A stretch of DNA of 64,000 nucleotides from Photobacterium swingsii. Its GTDB lineage: Bacteria > Pseudomonadota > Gammaproteobacteria > Enterobacterales > Vibrionaceae. Shown here one piece after another: positions 61,359 to 64,000 of the stretch. Position 1 is the stretch's first letter, and each line of letters opens with the position of its first letter. The stretch lies in contig NZ_AP024853.1 in NCBI RefSeq assembly GCF_024346715.1, forward strand, positions 186,001 through 250,000, written 5' to 3'. The position numbers and the translations under genes are program-made. The notes beneath the pieces are model-generated. The model searched no databases and was not told the DNA's origin. It saw only the letters and a program-made list of their open reading frames with translations.

Positions 61359-62036
61359 TTAAGCATCCTTCTGGATGGGTTTCAATCGACACATCGCTTG
61401 ACGGGCACGCCAAGTAATAAAAGACAAAATAGCCAAACACAAAGTAATAACAGGTGCAGCCATTAGCGCCATCGTTGCTAGGCGGCTGATAGGTTCAGGC
61501 AGGGATGGCAAAAGAAAACCAATGCCACAGAGCAAACTAACCCACATAGTGGCACTTAGCCATGAAAAGTAATGAAAGCGTGGCATTTCTTGTGCTCTCA
61601 TGCCCATTGCCATAGGGAGTACACAGCGAACCCCAGGAATAAAGCGTGCAGAGAATAATGCAATGAGACCATGACGCGTCAGTAAGGTGTCAACGGTGCG
61701 CATGCTGGCATCTGGAATTTTATCTAACCATGATTGGACTATCGGTAACCGGTTAAGCCATCGACCTTGTGAGTAAGCGAGCCAACTGCCAATTGATGCC
61801 GCTACGATCAGTAAAGGAAAGGCGATAACAGGATTCAATACCCCAACGGCCGCCAAGGTACCCGTTAATACGACGATGCTGTCGCAAGGCAAAGGCGCGG
61901 CAGGTAAGAAACTACTTTCTAACCCAATAAACAGTGTTACAAGAATATAAATTAAGATCGCACTGCCCGGCGCGAGCAGTACACTGAAGTCCTGATGCCA
62001 AATTGCAACCAGTACTTCTTGGGTAGCTTCAAACAT
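61359..62036 (-). CDS. DedA-family membrane protein
   Basis: A 225-residue inner-membrane protein. Family marks are the acidic membrane-embedded segment FIGLESSFLPAAPLPCDSIVVLTG, ASIGSWLAYSQGRW, and the Arg-rich ALFSARFIPGVRCVLPMAMGMRAQEM. DedA proteins recycle undecaprenyl-phosphate or other lipid carriers and support membrane energetics. It is transcribed toward rodA, and both concern cell-envelope lipid carriers. Confidence 0.87.
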   Translation of the reverse strand: MFEATQEVLVAIWHQDFSVLLAPGSAILIYILVTLFIGLESSFLPAAPLPCDSIVVLTGTLAAVGVLNPVIAFPLLIVAASIGSWLAYSQGRWLNRLPIVQSWLDKIPDASMRTVDTLLTRHGLIALFSARFIPGVRCVLPMAMGMRAQEMPRFHYFSWLSATMWVSLLCGIGFLLPSLPEPISRLATMALMAAPVITLCLAILSFITWRARQAMCRLKPIQKDA

Positions 62037-62093
62037 AGATGCTCCAATATACCAATAAAAAATAAGGATGTTATAAGAGGTATAGTGAAACGA

Positions 62094-62468
62094 TCAGCGG
62101 GAATGAATGAAACGAAACTGCAGGTTGCTGTCATGCCAGCCCGCAATACGGTGATTATAGAAGGAAAGGTAGCCACGCGGGGTCCTACGAACGGAACACG
62201 CAAGCTGAATGAATGAGGCAATAGTCAGGATCGCTAAAGGCCATAGGTGAGGGTCTTTAGGGGGGGACTTATCGGGTTGCGACGAGACGCGTAAATTAGC
62301 ACTGCGCAGTATTAATGTATCGTTTGACGCATCAGGTACTTGGCTTGGGTTTGTAATGGAATATGGACTTTGAGAAAAACTGAGTTCAATAGCACTCTCA
62401 GCATGGCTAAATAGCAATACTGTCAGGAGTGTTATGAAAATGGGGAACTTCTCTAGTCGTTTGTACAA
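62094..62468 (-). CDS. Hypothetical small exported or membrane protein
   Basis: A 124-residue frame with a plausible signal peptide (residues 8-26, FPIFITLLTVLLFSHAESA), a polar middle rich in Ser/Pro and one more hydrophobic segment (WPLAILTIASFIQLACSV). It begins at a TTG with only a weak ribosome site and lies 57 bp upstream of the DedA gene on the same strand. I do not recognise it; it may be real but is the weakest coding call here. Confidence 0.35.
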   Translation of the reverse strand: MYKRLEKFPIFITLLTVLLFSHAESAIELSFSQSPYSITNPSQVPDASNDTLILRSANLRVSSQPDKSPPKDPHLWPLAILTIASFIQLACSVRRTPRGYLSFYNHRIAGWHDSNLQFRFIHSR

Positions 62469-62587
62469 TATCAGAGCCTATGTAGGCTAGTCGCCAATTA
62501 AAAAATCGTCTTATATGTACTCGCAACCAGCGGAAAAAGCAATATTTCTTATTGCTAATTGAATGGTTAATAAACCAGGGAAAGATG

Positions 62588-62611
62588 AAGGGCTACCCAA
62601 TGGCAGCCCTT
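62588..62611 (-). terminator. Hairpin terminator after the 62643 gene
   Basis: AAGGGCT (62588-62594) pairs with AGCCCTT (62605-62611), 32 bp downstream of the stop codon of the next gene on the minus strand. The T-stretch is short. Confidence 0.6.
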
Positions 62612-62642
62612 TGTTTACGGGGAACTTAGTATTAGCTCAATA

Positions 62643-63992
62643 TTACTGAGCTGGTGTAGGCTTTGGCTCTGGATCAGTTGGTTCTACTGGATCTACAGGG
62701 TCGATAGGGTCAACTGCAGGTTTACGCAGTTGAAGTTGCCAGTAACCTTGGAAACCGCGCGCGTATTCAGTTTCATTCGTGAGTACGATAGTGTCACCTA
62801 GGTGGTAAGCTGGCATATCGGCAGCTGGGAACGGATAAATAAATTTGTCACTCTCCCAAGTACCATCGGCTTTATTAACGGCGGTACCATGACCAAAGAT
62901 AGCGATTAGCTCACCTGGAACATTCGGGTTTGCTATCGTGTATTGCGTGCCATCAATTGCCTTATGAGTCGAGTATTCGCCTGACATTTGTTTACCCGAT
63001 TTATCAAAGGTATGAGAAGCAACTTGCTCGACGATTGAACCATCGACTTCCGTTGTGACTATTTCAGCCACTTCGAAGTGTCTTGCATCTACACCTTCAA
63101 ACGCGTTACGTCGACCTGCGGCAAAAGTGACATGTCCATCTGATTTAACGGATGCGACTCCGTAGTTATCATCGCGATATGGAATGTCATCGTGGTTGAA
63201 CAGGTGCAGTTTTGGCAGCTCAGCAATGTTATCCCATAGGTAGTATCCTTGAGCATTCTTATTGTAAGCATCACTCACCAAACAGCCAGCACCTGAGTTT
63301 TTCAGTTGTTCACGAACAGCGAGACTGATTGCTTGCTTGATATTACAGTAGAAAGGACTGTCTCCTGGGTAGGTCAATTCCTGCTCTGTCACTTCTAATG
63401 TTGCAAGGTTGATGATGGTCAGCAAAGGCGATGTTAGATATTCATCAGACGATGGCCTTTTTAATACCGCAATTTCATCAGCACTTGATGGTAGCTGCAA
63501 AATCTCACCATAGATTTTGTATTGCTCAGCCCATGTGCTTGTTTCGAAATCAAAGAGGTTGACTGTGACTTCATTCGGGTAACTGGAACTCAAGTGTAAG
63601 AAGTTACCTGCTTCTGTGAAATAGAAGGCATCACTGGATAGGTTAACTTTATTATCACGGAAGAAGCTCATGTCAACAGGTGTTAGCTCGCCTGTCGCTA
63701 AATGGTAGCGATAGCCTTTATGCTCGCGTTTGACACCACTTAGATGATCATTGGCTGTGAGCAAGAAGGTGTAACCATATTGCGTGGCTTGCATTTGGTT
63801 ACGTAGCATCTTGAAGTCTTCTGTTGGTAACGCAACTTCTTGAGGATCGCTTTCACCTGCGGATGTTATCTCAGTCACGAAAAGCGGACCATTTTTGCTG
63901 TCTTCGGCTTGCCAGAAACGATATAGCGTATTTTCGTCTTTGATTGCTTGAATAAGCTCTTGATCTTCAGGGATGTTGGCATTGCGTGCCAT
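62643..63992 (-). CDS. Hypothetical protein with Pro/Asp-repeat C-terminus, possibly N-terminally cut
   Basis: At least 449 residues, mostly short beta-strand-like blocks that suggest a beta-propeller-type or extracellular domain (YGYTFLLTANDHLSG, AFYFTEAGNFLHLSSSYP). It contains two well-separated cysteines (YCNIKQ and AGCLVSD) that might pair. The tail is a Pro-Asp/Glu repeat (DPIDPVDPVEPTDPEP). The frame stays open to the window edge, so ATG 63992 may not be the true start, and a signal peptide may lie outside. No enzyme motif is seen and function is unknown. Overall look is that of a secreted or lipoprotein-like surface protein. Confidence 0.6.
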   Translation of the reverse strand: MARNANIPEDQELIQAIKDENTLYRFWQAEDSKNGPLFVTEITSAGESDPQEVALPTEDFKMLRNQMQATQYGYTFLLTANDHLSGVKREHKGYRYHLATGELTPVDMSFFRDNKVNLSSDAFYFTEAGNFLHLSSSYPNEVTVNLFDFETSTWAEQYKIYGEILQLPSSADEIAVLKRPSSDEYLTSPLLTIINLATLEVTEQELTYPGDSPFYCNIKQAISLAVREQLKNSGAGCLVSDAYNKNAQGYYLWDNIAELPKLHLFNHDDIPYRDDNYGVASVKSDGHVTFAAGRRNAFEGVDARHFEVAEIVTTEVDGSIVEQVASHTFDKSGKQMSGEYSTHKAIDGTQYTIANPNVPGELIAIFGHGTAVNKADGTWESDKFIYPFPAADMPAYHLGDTIVLTNETEYARGFQGYWQLQLRKPAVDPIDPVDPVEPTDPEPKPTPAQ

Positions 63993-64000
63993 TTTATGCC

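Noticed and set aside
1..64000. CRISPR arrays, tRNA or rRNA genes
   Set aside because: No regularly spaced direct repeats and no tRNA/rRNA-like segments were recognised by reading; a dedicated scan was not possible.

Overview
The window looks like a chromosomal segment of a facultatively anaerobic gammaproteobacterium, most likely Vibrionaceae (Photobacterium or Vibrio type). The reasons are moderate GC, protein similarity and gene order close to the Escherichia coli ygeW-ghxQ purine cluster, and a Hyf-type formate hydrogenlyase locus of the kind found in hydrogen-producing vibrios. No rRNA, tRNA, insertion sequence or CRISPR array was recognised.

Layout. (1) 473-12127 and 18949-35790 hold a split anaerobic purine/urate catabolic island: selenium-molybdenum hydroxylase accessory genes (yqeB, yqeC, mocA), ygfK, ssnA, a three-subunit xanthine-dehydrogenase-type hydroxylase, ygfM-xdhD, a urate/xanthine permease, guaD, ghxQ, the regulator ygeV, and ygeW-ygeX-ygeY-hyuA. 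(2) 12245-18198 is an AT-rich block inserted between the two hydroxylase operons: a sigma-54 activator diverging from a small gene, a MATE exporter, a radical SAM enzyme and an unusual kinase-phosphoribosyltransferase fusion. It is the best candidate for an undescribed system. (3) 35923-38495 holds a diguanylate cyclase and a RecX-like protein. (4) 38629-59919 is a complete formate hydrogenlyase locus: focA, hypAB, hyfA-J, hycI, hydN, selenoprotein fdhF, an FhlA/HyfR activator, fdhD and hupE. (5) 60002-63992 has a lone RodA-type protein, a DedA protein and a secreted-looking hypothetical.

How the parts work together. Purines enter through the NCS2 permeases. GuaD deaminates guanine, the Mo hydroxylases (probably carrying labile selenium, given YqeB/YqeC) interconvert hypoxanthine, xanthine and urate, and YgfK, SsnA, HyuA, YgeW, YgeX and YgeY take the ring apart through carbamoyl and diaminopropionate intermediates. 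Formate is taken up or released by FocA and oxidised by the selenocysteine enzyme FdhF; electrons go through HydN/HyfA-type ferredoxins to the Hyf membrane [NiFe] hydrogenase. Urate breakdown in E. coli has been reported to depend on formate dehydrogenase H, so having both loci here may be functional.

Regulation. Seven sigma-54 (-24/-12) promoters can be read. Three purine promoters (ygfK, ygfM, ygeW) lie downstream of TATCA-N3-TGATA palindromes, the likely YgeV sites. Three FHL promoters (focA, hyfA, hydN) lie downstream of TGTCGACA plus ATGACGA elements, the likely FhlA/HyfR sites. The seventh drives the AT-rich cluster, with its own 12-bp inverted-repeat operator. ghxQ has a PurR-like box and a long, strongly structured leader RNA.
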